A stretch of DNA of 22,787 bases from positions 1 to 22,787 of the IMG/VR virus record IMGVR_UViG_3300027770_000270, one strand, 5' to 3'. Shown piece after piece: positions 1 through 5,407 of this stretch. Both the position numbers and the translations under genes were made by a program. Position 1 is the first letter of the stretch; each line of letters opens with the position of its first letter. Under the pieces are notes generated by a model. That model saw only the letters and a program-made list of their open reading frames with translations. It had not been told where the DNA came from and did not search any database. The DNA comes from a virus.

Positions 1-19
1 GCTTGTCGTTGGGATGTTG

Positions 20-772
20 TCATCCGTCATAACACCCGCAAGGCACTTCGTCTGGCAGGTCTTCAAATAATTTCATTTGGCTTGCATCTGATCTGATTAA
101 GTCTTCCCACTTCCAGTTGCGACCAAGACCAACCACAGTTTTAAGGTGTGCATTGTTTTCCATTGCTATCGCTCTTTCTGCCAGAGCAGGGTGGTTCTTG
201 GCAAGATCAAGAACTTCGTGCTTCTTCATTGCTGGACAATAAAAGCACGATGACTTGGCTGGCTTGAACCCAGCCTCTGCCACAACCTCAACGCACTTCT
301 TTCTACCCCAACCCCAACGCACTAGCGGGTACTCATAAATGTACTTTTTGTCCTCTGGAATCTTCCCTCGGTGATGCTCGCCAGCGTCATACCCAATCAG
401 CTTCAAACATTTACCGCCAGCTTTCCAGCAATCCTTAGCTGGTTGCCAGTTGTTAACGAACTTATCCTGGGGCTGGATCTTATACTTCTGCGAGCATCCC
501 TTAAATCCGTAGGCCAGACTTGGCAGCATATTCTGGCGTAAGCAATTCTCTTCTAGCGTTTCCTTTGCATACTTAACGGTGATTACCTCTGGCATATTGT
601 GCTTAACCAACCAATCAGAAAATATCTTAACAAACTCATAAGTCTGTGGTAGCTCGCCACCAGTATCTGCGAATAAAATAAGGTCTGGAATAACCCCACG
701 CTTCTGCATTTCAATCAGCATCGCTGCTGAATTTGTCCCTCCTCCGAATGATATGATTAAAGGAGTCTTCAT
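20..772 (-). CDS. PAPS reductase-like ATP-pyrophosphatase family protein
   Basis: The 250-residue product has the N-terminal loop SFGGGTNSAA (residues 8-17), close to the SGGxDS nucleotide-binding loop of the adenine-nucleotide alpha-hydrolase (PAPS reductase, DndC, FAD synthetase) superfamily. FADTGGELP follows, where these enzymes usually have the 'D-T-G/T' strand. Several cysteines lie downstream, including SSCFYCPAMKK near residue 200, a CxxC-type site that could bind metal or an Fe-S cluster. Family members activate substrates through adenylates or transfer sulfur; in phages their substrate is usually unknown. I chose the ATG at 772; an in-frame TTG at 784 would add four residues, and neither has a clear ribosome-binding site. 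The gene is the last minus-strand gene in the window, 81 bases after the GT9 gene. Family call good, reaction unknown. Confidence 0.75.
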   Translation of the reverse strand: MKTPLIISFGGGTNSAAMLIEMQKRGVIPDLILFADTGGELPQTYEFVKIFSDWLVKHNMPEVITVKYAKETLEENCLRQNMLPSLAYGFKGCSQKYKIQPQDKFVNNWQPAKDCWKAGGKCLKLIGYDAGEHHRGKIPEDKKYIYEYPLVRWGWGRKKCVEVVAEAGFKPAKSSCFYCPAMKKHEVLDLAKNHPALAERAIAMENNAHLKTVVGLGRNWKWEDLIRSDASQMKLFEDLPDEVPCGCYDG

Positions 773-865
773 ACTAAAATTCAAACTGGCTCTGATTCAA
801 GAGGCGAACACACACTGAGGAACTGCCCGATGCAAGATCTCCCTGCACACCACAACGCCAGTTAG

Positions 866-1984
866 TTATTTGCTTTCTTTAACTTCCTCCAACTCCATCG
901 CCTTCTTGCTGGCCTCAACAATATCCTGCGCGGTTATATTCCGCAGAGCATTGCACCAGTACTGAGTCTTCGGGGTGCGATTGCTCGCATCCTTACACTT
1001 AGCCTGGGGCAACCCAGCGTGAGGACGGCAAGGCGCGTGTGGACAGGTATCGGGCTTGAATACCGATACGTTCTTACTATAGTAAGTCATTCTGTCTTCT
1101 GGGGAATACGAACCCCACAGCGACACACATGGAGTATCCAGCCCAGCAGCCATGTGATTGACTGAACTATCTGGTGCGACAACGAAGTCAGCACCGCTGA
1201 TAATCGGGAACAGCGAGCGCACAGTCTTGGTGCAGTTAAATAAGTCAATCACTCGCGGATGATCCACCTTAAAGTTGTTTGAGTTATCCAGCCCAATAAT
1301 AACAGCGTGATGTTTGGGGTAAGCCTCCAGCAACGCCAGCACCGCCTCCTGCCCCATCGTTGGCGGGTAGGTGCGGGTCGGACCGCTAGACGAAACATGG
1401 TAGGCAAAGTATGGGTCTGGCAACGGCCACTTGCCCATCGCCTTTAGCTCTTCATGGTCTGGCTCGATGAGATGCAGGACTGGCTTACAATACTTAGCCA
1501 TCTTCTTCTCATCCCAAACTCCCATCCACTCATAGATCCGCTGGTAACAGTTGCCACCGCCAGTGCCTAGCTTCGTATTGCCAACTTGACCGCTAAATAA
1601 ATCATCAGTAGGAACGTGTGCATCATAGGAATCCCACGCTTCCAGCGAGCAAGGCAACGGCCACAGCTTTGCACCCAGCCCAGCGTATAGAGGCAGATTG
1701 CGTGCGGGTGCATAAACATCCACAATCCCACCCGACTCTTGCACCAAGTAGTTTACGAAGGCAGTAGCAATGATTGCGTCACCAATTGCCCCAGCGCGGT
1801 AGACGGCTGTTGCCCCGCCCATCGCACGCCCTTTGTAGTAAGGCTTAATCTTATGCGGGCAAGGGATTGAATCGTCCCAGATTGGTCCAGTTAGTTCATC
1901 GGGCAAGACGTAGGTATTGCGCGGGTGAAGCATATTGTCATCGACCTTGTGAATTGCGTTGGTGTTATTTGTCCATAGTTTCAT
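866..1984 (-). CDS. GT9 (ADP-heptose:LPS heptosyltransferase-like) glycosyltransferase
   Basis: The 372-residue product has both ends of the GT9 GT-B fold. The N-terminal loop YRAGAIGDAIIAT (about residues 62-74) corresponds to the GxGD acceptor-side motif, and APDSSVNHMAAGLDTPCVSLWG (about 300) is the typical C-terminal nucleotide-sugar site. Family members move heptose or related sugars from a nucleotide donor to lipopolysaccharide. A Cys/His-rich stretch (CPHAPCRPHAG...C...C) follows the C-terminal motif and is unusual; it might bind metal. The ATG at 1984 is preceded by AGAGGAG, and its first bases overlap the stop of the upstream membrane microprotein (ATGA). The frame is open to 2098, but those 38 extra residues are Ser/Cys/Arg-rich and look like out-of-frame translation. 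Substrate unknown; it could act on host LPS or on a phage product. Confidence 0.85.
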   Translation of the reverse strand: MKLWTNNTNAIHKVDDNMLHPRNTYVLPDELTGPIWDDSIPCPHKIKPYYKGRAMGGATAVYRAGAIGDAIIATAFVNYLVQESGGIVDVYAPARNLPLYAGLGAKLWPLPCSLEAWDSYDAHVPTDDLFSGQVGNTKLGTGGGNCYQRIYEWMGVWDEKKMAKYCKPVLHLIEPDHEELKAMGKWPLPDPYFAYHVSSSGPTRTYPPTMGQEAVLALLEAYPKHHAVIIGLDNSNNFKVDHPRVIDLFNCTKTVRSLFPIISGADFVVAPDSSVNHMAAGLDTPCVSLWGSYSPEDRMTYYSKNVSVFKPDTCPHAPCRPHAGLPQAKCKDASNRTPKTQYWCNALRNITAQDIVEASKKAMELEEVKESK

Positions 1985-2115
1985 TTTGTTTTCTCCTCTA
2001 TAATAAAGAACACAGCGAGAATTGCTGTGACTACTGCAATGACTGCGATGGCAACAAGAAGCTTTCCTATTGCTAATCCTGCTCCGACAAGAATCCATTC
2101 CTTAATTACGTTCAT
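1981..2115 (-). CDS. Membrane microprotein, 44 aa
   Basis: This small frame encodes a short charged N-terminus (MNVIKEW) followed by an almost unbroken hydrophobic stretch of about 32 residues rich in Val, Ile, Ala and Leu, ending EEKTK. It is a single-pass membrane peptide, possibly tail-in. It starts with ATG at 2115 behind AAAGGA at normal spacing, and its TGA overlaps the ATG of the GT9 gene, so the two are translationally coupled. I recognise no family. It could anchor or assist the glycosyltransferase, or be a holin-like or superinfection protein; the sequence does not decide. Confidence 0.7.
   Translation of the reverse strand: MNVIKEWILVGAGLAIGKLLVAIAVIAVVTAILAVFFIIEEKTK
1993..1999 (-). 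promoter_or_regulatory. Ribosome-binding site fixing the GT9 start
   Basis: AGAGGAG stands eight bases before the ATG at 1984. It lies inside the last codons (Ile-Glu-Glu) of the upstream 44-residue gene. It rules in the 1984 start over the longer open frame that reaches 2098. Confidence 0.8.
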
Positions 2116-2140
2116 TGGTGTTCCTTTCTATTGTTTCGTT

Positions 2141-2338
2141 CTACTGCGTCAATCCTTTCTCATCTTCCTCCAATATTTCTTTTGCAATCAAGGCCACCGC
2201 ATCAACCATCGCAATAATTCTAATAATATCTATTGCATGACCGTGAGAAGCGCGATCCCTCTCTACTGCAAGCTTGTCGCGTGCTGTGAGAAGGATGTCG
2301 CGCCCCCACTTGAGCCTAGCTTTAGACTCGACCAGCAT
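2141..2338 (-). CDS. Small helical protein of unknown function, 65 aa
   Basis: The product is charged and apparently all-helical, with Lys/Arg-rich N-terminal and Glu-rich C-terminal ends and a hydrophobic patch (IDIIRIIAMVDAVALIAKEIL) in the middle. Its ATG at 2338 shares a base with the TAA of the preceding gene (TAATG), which suggests re-initiation rather than an independent ribosome-binding site. It is followed by 25 bases that hold the ribosome-binding site of the 44-residue membrane gene. No family recognised. Plus-strand frames over the same bases look like shadows. Confidence 0.6.
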   Translation of the reverse strand: MLVESKARLKWGRDILLTARDKLAVERDRASHGHAIDIIRIIAMVDAVALIAKEILEEDEKGLTQ

Positions 2339-2520
2339 TACGAGCCTGACCGCATACGAAACTTACGAGGCGATTTGTTACTCTTCCCAGCAGCAGAGAG
2401 TGCTATCGCAATCATCTGCTGACGCGAACGAGGCGTTCCACCAGCACCGCGAGCCTTGCCCTTCTTCTTATTATCCATCGCCAACTCATGCATATTCTTC
2501 GATACGTCTTTACCTAGCAT
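2338..2520 (-). CDS. DUF6496-like small basic phage protein, 60 aa
   Basis: The protein carries the pattern KKKGKARGAGGTPRSRQQ followed by MIAIALSAAGKS. This matches from memory the 'GK.R..SRKQAIAIALSEA' core of the DUF6496 family of small basic proteins common in phages and bacteria; the function of that family is not known. The C-terminus is Arg/Lys-rich, so nucleic-acid binding is conceivable. The start ATG at 2520 has an excellent ribosome-binding site (AAGGAGA, seven bases upstream). It overlaps the next gene by one base (TAATG). Confidence 0.7.
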   Translation of the reverse strand: MLGKDVSKNMHELAMDNKKKGKARGAGGTPRSRQQMIAIALSAAGKSNKSPRKFRMRSGS

Positions 2521-2532
2521 ATTCTATTCTCC

Positions 2533-2751
2533 TTATATGTTGTAATAGGGATTAGGCACTGATGGTGCTTGTACCCCGAAGCTTGGGTTCTCACATCTGC
2601 GACAATCACGCAAATCAAAGTCAAGTATCTCGCCAGTGTTAAGCATAACTGTGAATATCTTGTTATGATCCATTCCGTAATCAGTAACAATGAAAGCCAG
2701 CCCCTCACCCTTTGGTGTCATCATCCATAGTTCGGGATTAAGTTGGATCAT
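2533..2751 (-). CDS. Hypothetical protein, 72 aa
   Basis: The product (MIQLNPELWMMTPKGEG...) looks like a small beta-rich domain: a strand-rich segment GLAFIVTDYG, then IFTVMLNTGEILDFDLRDCRRCEN and a proline/asparagine tail. CRRC is a lone CxxC pair. Its ATG at 2751 overlaps the TGA of the 27-residue membrane peptide upstream (ATGA). A competing frame at 2514-2708 was discarded because this one fits the overlap chain. No family recognised. Confidence 0.6.
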   Translation of the reverse strand: MIQLNPELWMMTPKGEGLAFIVTDYGMDHNKIFTVMLNTGEILDFDLRDCRRCENPSFGVQAPSVPNPYYNI

Positions 2752-2831
2752 TTATCACCCCATAACAATATCAATAGCCCAATCCCAATAGCCATTACTC
2801 CGACTAAACGGATTTGATCGTCAATGCTCAT
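2748..2831 (-). CDS. Membrane micropeptide, 27 aa
   Basis: A 28-codon frame starts with ATG at 2831, overlapping the TGA of the oxygenase gene (ATGA). It ends in TGA overlapping the ATG of the 72-residue gene (ATGA). It encodes a short polar head (MSIDDQIR), about 16 hydrophobic residues (VGVMAIGIGLLILLW) and GDK, which is one complete membrane helix. Four-base overlaps on both sides and a clean membrane helix argue that it is translated rather than chance. No known family; its length is at the lower limit for annotation. Confidence 0.55.
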   Translation of the reverse strand: MSIDDQIRLVGVMAIGIGLLILLWGDK

Positions 2832-3391
2832 CGCCAAGCTGGTCCAGTCAACCAAGCCACCAACACCCAGCGTGTACCCCAAATTGGCGCACGCGCTCTA
2901 TGCTCGATGTAGGATGGAAACCAGCAACCCGCGCCTTGCTCTTGGATAAACCTAGCGTTCTCAATGTCGGCCTTGACCTGCAACCCGCCACCCAAGTATT
3001 CAGTTGGCGCAGACAGATTGACCACCATCGTCATCTTGCGATCCGATCCAGTAAATGTATCGTAATGCCACCAAAACTGCTGGAGTGGATTGTATTTTAG
3101 AATCTGCAACTGTTGCACGCCAGTAATATCAAATCGGTAATGCTCGGCATTTACGGCCATAGTCAATTCGTTTACGATTGAGTAAAGCCACTTGCAGTGC
3201 GGAGCCATCGGAACCCAACAAGACGAACAGCTACGCGCAAACGACCTCCTGGTCGTGCCATCCTTCTTCATAACAGTTGCACGCTTCATCCCGATTACCT
3301 CTGCATCTTGGCGTAGCATCATGCACTGAGTTGGTGTCAACACGTAACGGTCTACGGCTGCCGTCAAAACCTTCTGCTTAAACTCGCTCAT
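2828..3391 (-). CDS. 2-oxoglutarate/Fe(II)-dependent oxygenase (prolyl-4-hydroxylase-like)
   Basis: The 187-residue product has the full metal and co-substrate set of the 2OG-Fe(II) oxygenase superfamily. His109 and Asp111 are in WWHYDTF, the distal His164 is in FPSYIEHRA, and Arg174 in GTRWVLVAWLTG is placed to bind 2-oxoglutarate. GGGLQV between them fits the double-stranded beta-helix fold. Such enzymes hydroxylate or otherwise oxidise protein side chains, nucleobases or small molecules; phage members are common and mostly uncharacterised. The ATG at 3391 overlaps the previous gene's TGA. The N-terminal half has a CSSC and a further Cys (residues 55-66), which is not part of the fold signature. 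Fold and chemistry well supported, substrate unknown. Confidence 0.85.
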   Translation of the reverse strand: MSEFKQKVLTAAVDRYVLTPTQCMMLRQDAEVIGMKRATVMKKDGTTRRSFARSCSSCWVPMAPHCKWLYSIVNELTMAVNAEHYRFDITGVQQLQILKYNPLQQFWWHYDTFTGSDRKMTMVVNLSAPTEYLGGGLQVKADIENARFIQEQGAGCWFPSYIEHRARAPIWGTRWVLVAWLTGPAWR

Positions 3392-3585
3392 TTAACTTCC
3401 TCGCAAAGCTCCAGCAATGCTTTGTTTAGAGCGTAGCTAAAGCAGGCAACCTTATCCTTGGCGATATGCTTTCGACCAGCTTCAGCCATTGCCTCAAAAA
3501 GCTCATCTTCAACTTCAACTACAATCTTTGCGGCCTTAAATTCCTCAACCTTAACCAGCTTAATGTCTCTAGTTTTCTTCTTCAT
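3388..3585 (-). CDS. Ribbon-helix-helix-like protein, 65 aa
   Basis: After a lysine-rich start (MKKKTRDIKLVKVEEF) the sequence reads as one beta-strand (AKIVVEVEDE), a first helix (LFEAMAEAGRKHIA) and a second helix (FSYALNKALLELCEEV). That order and spacing resemble Arc/MetJ-type ribbon-helix-helix DNA-binding proteins, although the loop between the helices is long. If so it may be an autoregulator of this module. The start ATG at 3585 has a strong AAGGAGGAG ribosome-binding site and also overlaps the upstream TGA (ATGA). The 2OG oxygenase follows, again with a four-base overlap. The fold is an inference from pattern only. Confidence 0.5.
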   Translation of the reverse strand: MKKKTRDIKLVKVEEFKAAKIVVEVEDELFEAMAEAGRKHIAKDKVACFSYALNKALLELCEEVK

Positions 3586-3728
3586 AGCTCAAGCTCCTCC
3601 TTTATAAAATCAATCAGTTTTAATATTATGTAACCAGCGCAGTAGATTATCGAAAGGAAGATCCAACTGTAAAGGATAAACCAACCAATTACCCACACGA
3701 TGTCTTTTAATTCAAGTAGGCAGAGCAT
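3582..3728 (-). CDS. Membrane microprotein, 48 aa
   Basis: The frame encodes MLCLLELKDI followed by two strongly hydrophobic, aromatic-rich runs (VWVIGWFILYSWIFLSIIY and CAGYIILKLIDF) and an acidic tail (KEELEL). It has either one long or two short membrane helices. I start it at the ATG at 3728, which has AGGAG seven bases upstream; the ATG at 3734 lies only one base after that site. The first 17 bases lie inside the preceding gene in another frame, and its TGA overlaps the next ATG. No family recognised. Confidence 0.65.
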   Translation of the reverse strand: MLCLLELKDIVWVIGWFILYSWIFLSIIYCAGYIILKLIDFIKEELEL

Positions 3729-4032
3729 AGTCATTCTCCTGTAGTTTGCGCAGTAACGTCCGATTGTCGATCCTTACTCCGCTTGCCCGACACCACCAAC
3801 TAACCGTCCCATTCTTAAAATCCCTCAGTAGCTTCTGTACCTCATGGGAGTTTTTATACTCCAGCGCATCGTTGAGTGGCACGCCCTGGTGATCTTTGAC
3901 GATCCTCATACCTTTAACCATCCCCCTTTTGCGCAGCAAGCGCAGGTCACGGATGGCTTGTAACGCAACCTCACCAGCCAACTGCTGCAACCTATCGTCA
4001 TAATCACCACGACAAAGGTGCGTTGACCTCAC
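3712..4032 (-). CDS. Hypothetical phage protein, 106 aa
   Basis: The start is GTG at 4032, overlapping the TGA of the glycosyltransferase (GTGA). The sequence is helical and basic in its first half (DDRLQQLAGEVALQAIRDLRLLRKRG). It ends with VQKLLRDFKNGTVSWWCRASGVRIDNRTLLRKLQ, which loosely recalls a family of small phage proteins whose C-terminus reads 'FF.S.W...L...dg..li.kLr'. That resemblance is from memory and weak. It overlaps the next gene by 17 bases. Function unknown. Confidence 0.6.
   Translation of the reverse strand: MRSTHLCRGDYDDRLQQLAGEVALQAIRDLRLLRKRGMVKGMRIVKDHQGVPLNDALEYKNSHEVQKLLRDFKNGTVSWWCRASGVRIDNRTLLRKLQENDYALPT
3736..3740 (-). promoter_or_regulatory. Ribosome-binding site choosing the second ATG of the 48-aa gene
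   Basis: AGGAG is followed by one base, then ATG (3734), then a second ATG (3728). Only the second ATG has workable spacing (seven bases), so it decides the start of the membrane microprotein. Confidence 0.65.
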
Positions 4033-4694
4033 CTACCCAACCCCACCAGCTTCGCTTCGTCTTCTTTGATCTGGTTAGCTAACTTAACTAGATCATTCGA
4101 CTGCCCTGCGTAATGAATAATCATTGCGTCCTTGTAGCGGTCCAAACCAAAGTGCGACTCCACGCTCGTCATGCAATTAAAGGATGGGTCAAGCTCGGTT
4201 AGAGGAATGTTCCATAGGTGCGCCATCACGTTGAGCCAGGTCTGCTCGGCGAAGTGATTAGGGTGCAGGCCGATGGGTGGCATCGACAAGATACCCACGG
4301 CCTTAGTATGAACTACGAACACGCCAGTGTTGACATAAAATCGAGGCTCAATAATACCCCCGAAAGCTCCAGCCAGCTTCACCATCTCTGGTTTACGATC
4401 TAAGTAAGCCCCCTCGTCAAAGGCGCAGAAAACCCCAGCGTCATCGGATAGCTTGGGGCAATCTGCTGTAATCAAAACATCAGCGTCAACGAACGTCACT
4501 TGGTCATAGCCCTTAGTGGCCATGATGTTTCCGATAGCAGACTTAGAATACTGCATCGGATGGGTTAGAGGTTTGTCGATTAGAATGAAGTCGCAGTTGT
4601 GACGCTTGCAGTACGCCTCCATGCGTGGCCTAGTCAGATCCAGAATCTTTTGCCAGTCCTCACCAAACGATTGCGTTACTAATGCTTGTTTCAT
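4029..4694 (-). CDS. GT-A glycosyltransferase (GT8-like)
   Basis: The 221-residue product looks like a compact GT-A enzyme. There is an N-terminal strand (MKQALVTQSFG), a central VTFVDADVLI carrying the DxD motif (Asp70-Ala-Asp72) for metal and nucleotide-sugar binding, FYVNTGVFVVH near 118-128, EQTWLN near 149, and a late HYAG motif. This is the layout of GT8-type retaining galactosyl/glucosyl transferases and related phage enzymes. The start ATG at 4694 has GGAGG eight bases upstream and overlaps the TGA of the 58-residue gene. With the GT9 gene 2 kb downstream it makes a second glycosyltransferase in one operon. Donor and acceptor unknown. Confidence 0.75.
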   Translation of the reverse strand: MKQALVTQSFGEDWQKILDLTRPRMEAYCKRHNCDFILIDKPLTHPMQYSKSAIGNIMATKGYDQVTFVDADVLITADCPKLSDDAGVFCAFDEGAYLDRKPEMVKLAGAFGGIIEPRFYVNTGVFVVHTKAVGILSMPPIGLHPNHFAEQTWLNVMAHLWNIPLTELDPSFNCMTSVESHFGLDRYKDAMIIHYAGQSNDLVKLANQIKEDEAKLVGLGR

Positions 4695-4867
4695 TTTTTC
4701 TTCCTCCGCTTCGGTTTAACTTCTTTCCATACATCAAACTTGTCATCCAGCTCCAAAGACCAAAGCATCAGCGTCTTGTATAGTCCGTATCCAAGACCCG
4801 TACGCAAAAGCGTACGACTTATTATGTCACCCAAAAAGTAGAGCAGCCATGACAACGCCAGCTTCAT
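4691..4867 (-). CDS. Small conserved-looking phage protein, 58 aa
   Basis: The frame encodes an N-terminal hydrophobic segment (LALSWLLYFLGDIISRTLL), then YGLYKTLMLWSLELD, and ends with a basic tail KPKRRKKK. The pattern 'YxLGDxIS ... LYxxLMxWSxxLD ... W' resembles small proteins I remember from many tailed phages, function unknown. A peripheral or single-pass membrane protein with a cytoplasmic basic tail is likely. The ATG at 4867 and the TGA at 4693-4691 both form four-base overlaps with their neighbours. The coding sequence holds a perfect 7-bp hairpin (4799-4816). Confidence 0.7.
   Translation of the reverse strand: MKLALSWLLYFLGDIISRTLLRTGLGYGLYKTLMLWSLELDDKFDVWKEVKPKRRKKK
4799..4816 (-). 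other. Perfect 7-bp hairpin with four-base loop inside the 58-aa gene
   Basis: On the minus strand the sequence is CGTACGC-TTTT-GCGTACG, a perfect 7-bp stem with a UUUU loop in RNA. It lies about 105 bases ahead of the glycosyltransferase start and encodes Arg-Thr-Leu-Leu-Arg-Thr. It is not followed by a U-tract, so it is not a standard terminator. It could pause transcription, set an RNA processing end or be chance. Confidence 0.5.
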
Positions 4868-5046
4868 TTGTCGCTACAATCGTAGTCTTCCCAAGTGACA
4901 CTCCTGCACCCCTTGATCGCCTCGTCCCTAGTCTCAAAGGTATCGTAGTGCGACCAATCCTCTTCTCTGCCTTCGCCAGACTCGTCAATGTAGACAGCCC
5001 ACTCTGGCTTGCCGTCATCATCAAACTCTTTCTTAATCCACATCAT
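4864..5046 (-). CDS. Small acidic protein, 60 aa
   Basis: The product (MMWIKKEFDDDGKPEWAVY...) is strongly acidic, with repeated Glu/Asp pairs, and a pattern (xYDTFETRDEAIKGCR) that suggests a small alpha/beta domain. The start ATG at 5046 overlaps the TGA of the preceding gene; a second ATG follows at 5043. GAGG lies about ten bases upstream. The stop overlaps the ATG of the 58-residue gene. A different frame over the same bases (4827-5024) was dropped because it breaks the overlap chain. No family recognised. Confidence 0.6.
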   Translation of the reverse strand: MMWIKKEFDDDGKPEWAVYIDESGEGREEDWSHYDTFETRDEAIKGCRSVTWEDYDCSDK

Positions 5047-5339
5047 AATCTTGGTACCTCTTTCTTTATTTGAGCCAACACAAACAATGTTCTTACCAGC
5101 GCGCGCTCCAAATGGTCAACACTTGTTTCTCCGTTGTTATCAGGGCAGGGCATTGATTTATGTAGCTGCATCTGCGCTGTGGCTAGGTGGCGTACGGCTC
5201 TGGCAATATGGTAATCGTGAGTGGGTCTATCCTTCTCCAGCCAATCGCCGTAGGCGGACTTGTCCGATCCCTTGCCCATCACCCGCCAGATTATCTCGCC
5301 AGCAGCGTCCCCCATCTCGGCTATGCTCGGCGCAGTCAT
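5043..5339 (-). CDS. DUF5664-like / MazG-like small protein, 98 aa
   Basis: The core reads W-(5)-RP-THDYHIARAVRHLATAQ...NGETSVDHLERALVRTLFVLAQI. Two helices with a conserved 'ALRHL' and 'HL..A....L.LL' recall DUF5664, the N-terminal domain assigned to dATP/dGTP diphosphohydrolases in phages. The match is partial and from memory; the usual Glu/Asp metal ligands are not all obvious. A GTG at 5384 would make 113 residues. I prefer the ATG at 5339, because it has GGAG nine bases upstream and overlaps the TGA of a 23-residue frame that itself overlaps the nuclease stop. Confidence 0.55.
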   Translation of the reverse strand: MTAPSIAEMGDAAGEIIWRVMGKGSDKSAYGDWLEKDRPTHDYHIARAVRHLATAQMQLHKSMPCPDNNGETSVDHLERALVRTLFVLAQIKKEVPRL

Positions 5340-5407
5340 TTGGCAAGACTCCGATAAACTTGGTCCAGCAATTCCTCTAGCCACAGCACGTCAGCTGGGT
5401 CGATCAT
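5336..5407 (-). CDS. Micro-ORF, 23 aa, between nuclease and DUF5664-like gene
   Basis: ATG at 5407 overlaps the TGA of the nuclease gene (ATGA), and the TGA at 5338-5336 overlaps the ATG at 5339 (ATGA). The peptide begins MIDPADVLWLEELLDQVY and is amphipathic helical with an acidic face. It has no own ribosome-binding site, so it would be read by ribosomes finishing the nuclease. It may be a real micropeptide or only a translational bridge that carries ribosomes to the next gene. Its two four-base overlaps are the evidence. Confidence 0.4.
   Translation of the reverse strand: MIDPADVLWLEELLDQVYRSLAK

Noticed and set aside
784-863. Inverted repeat AACTGGC/GCCAGTT bordering the gap before the PAPS-reductase-like gene
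   Set aside because: Seven bases separated by 66 bases are easily chance; no other sign of an operator or terminator.
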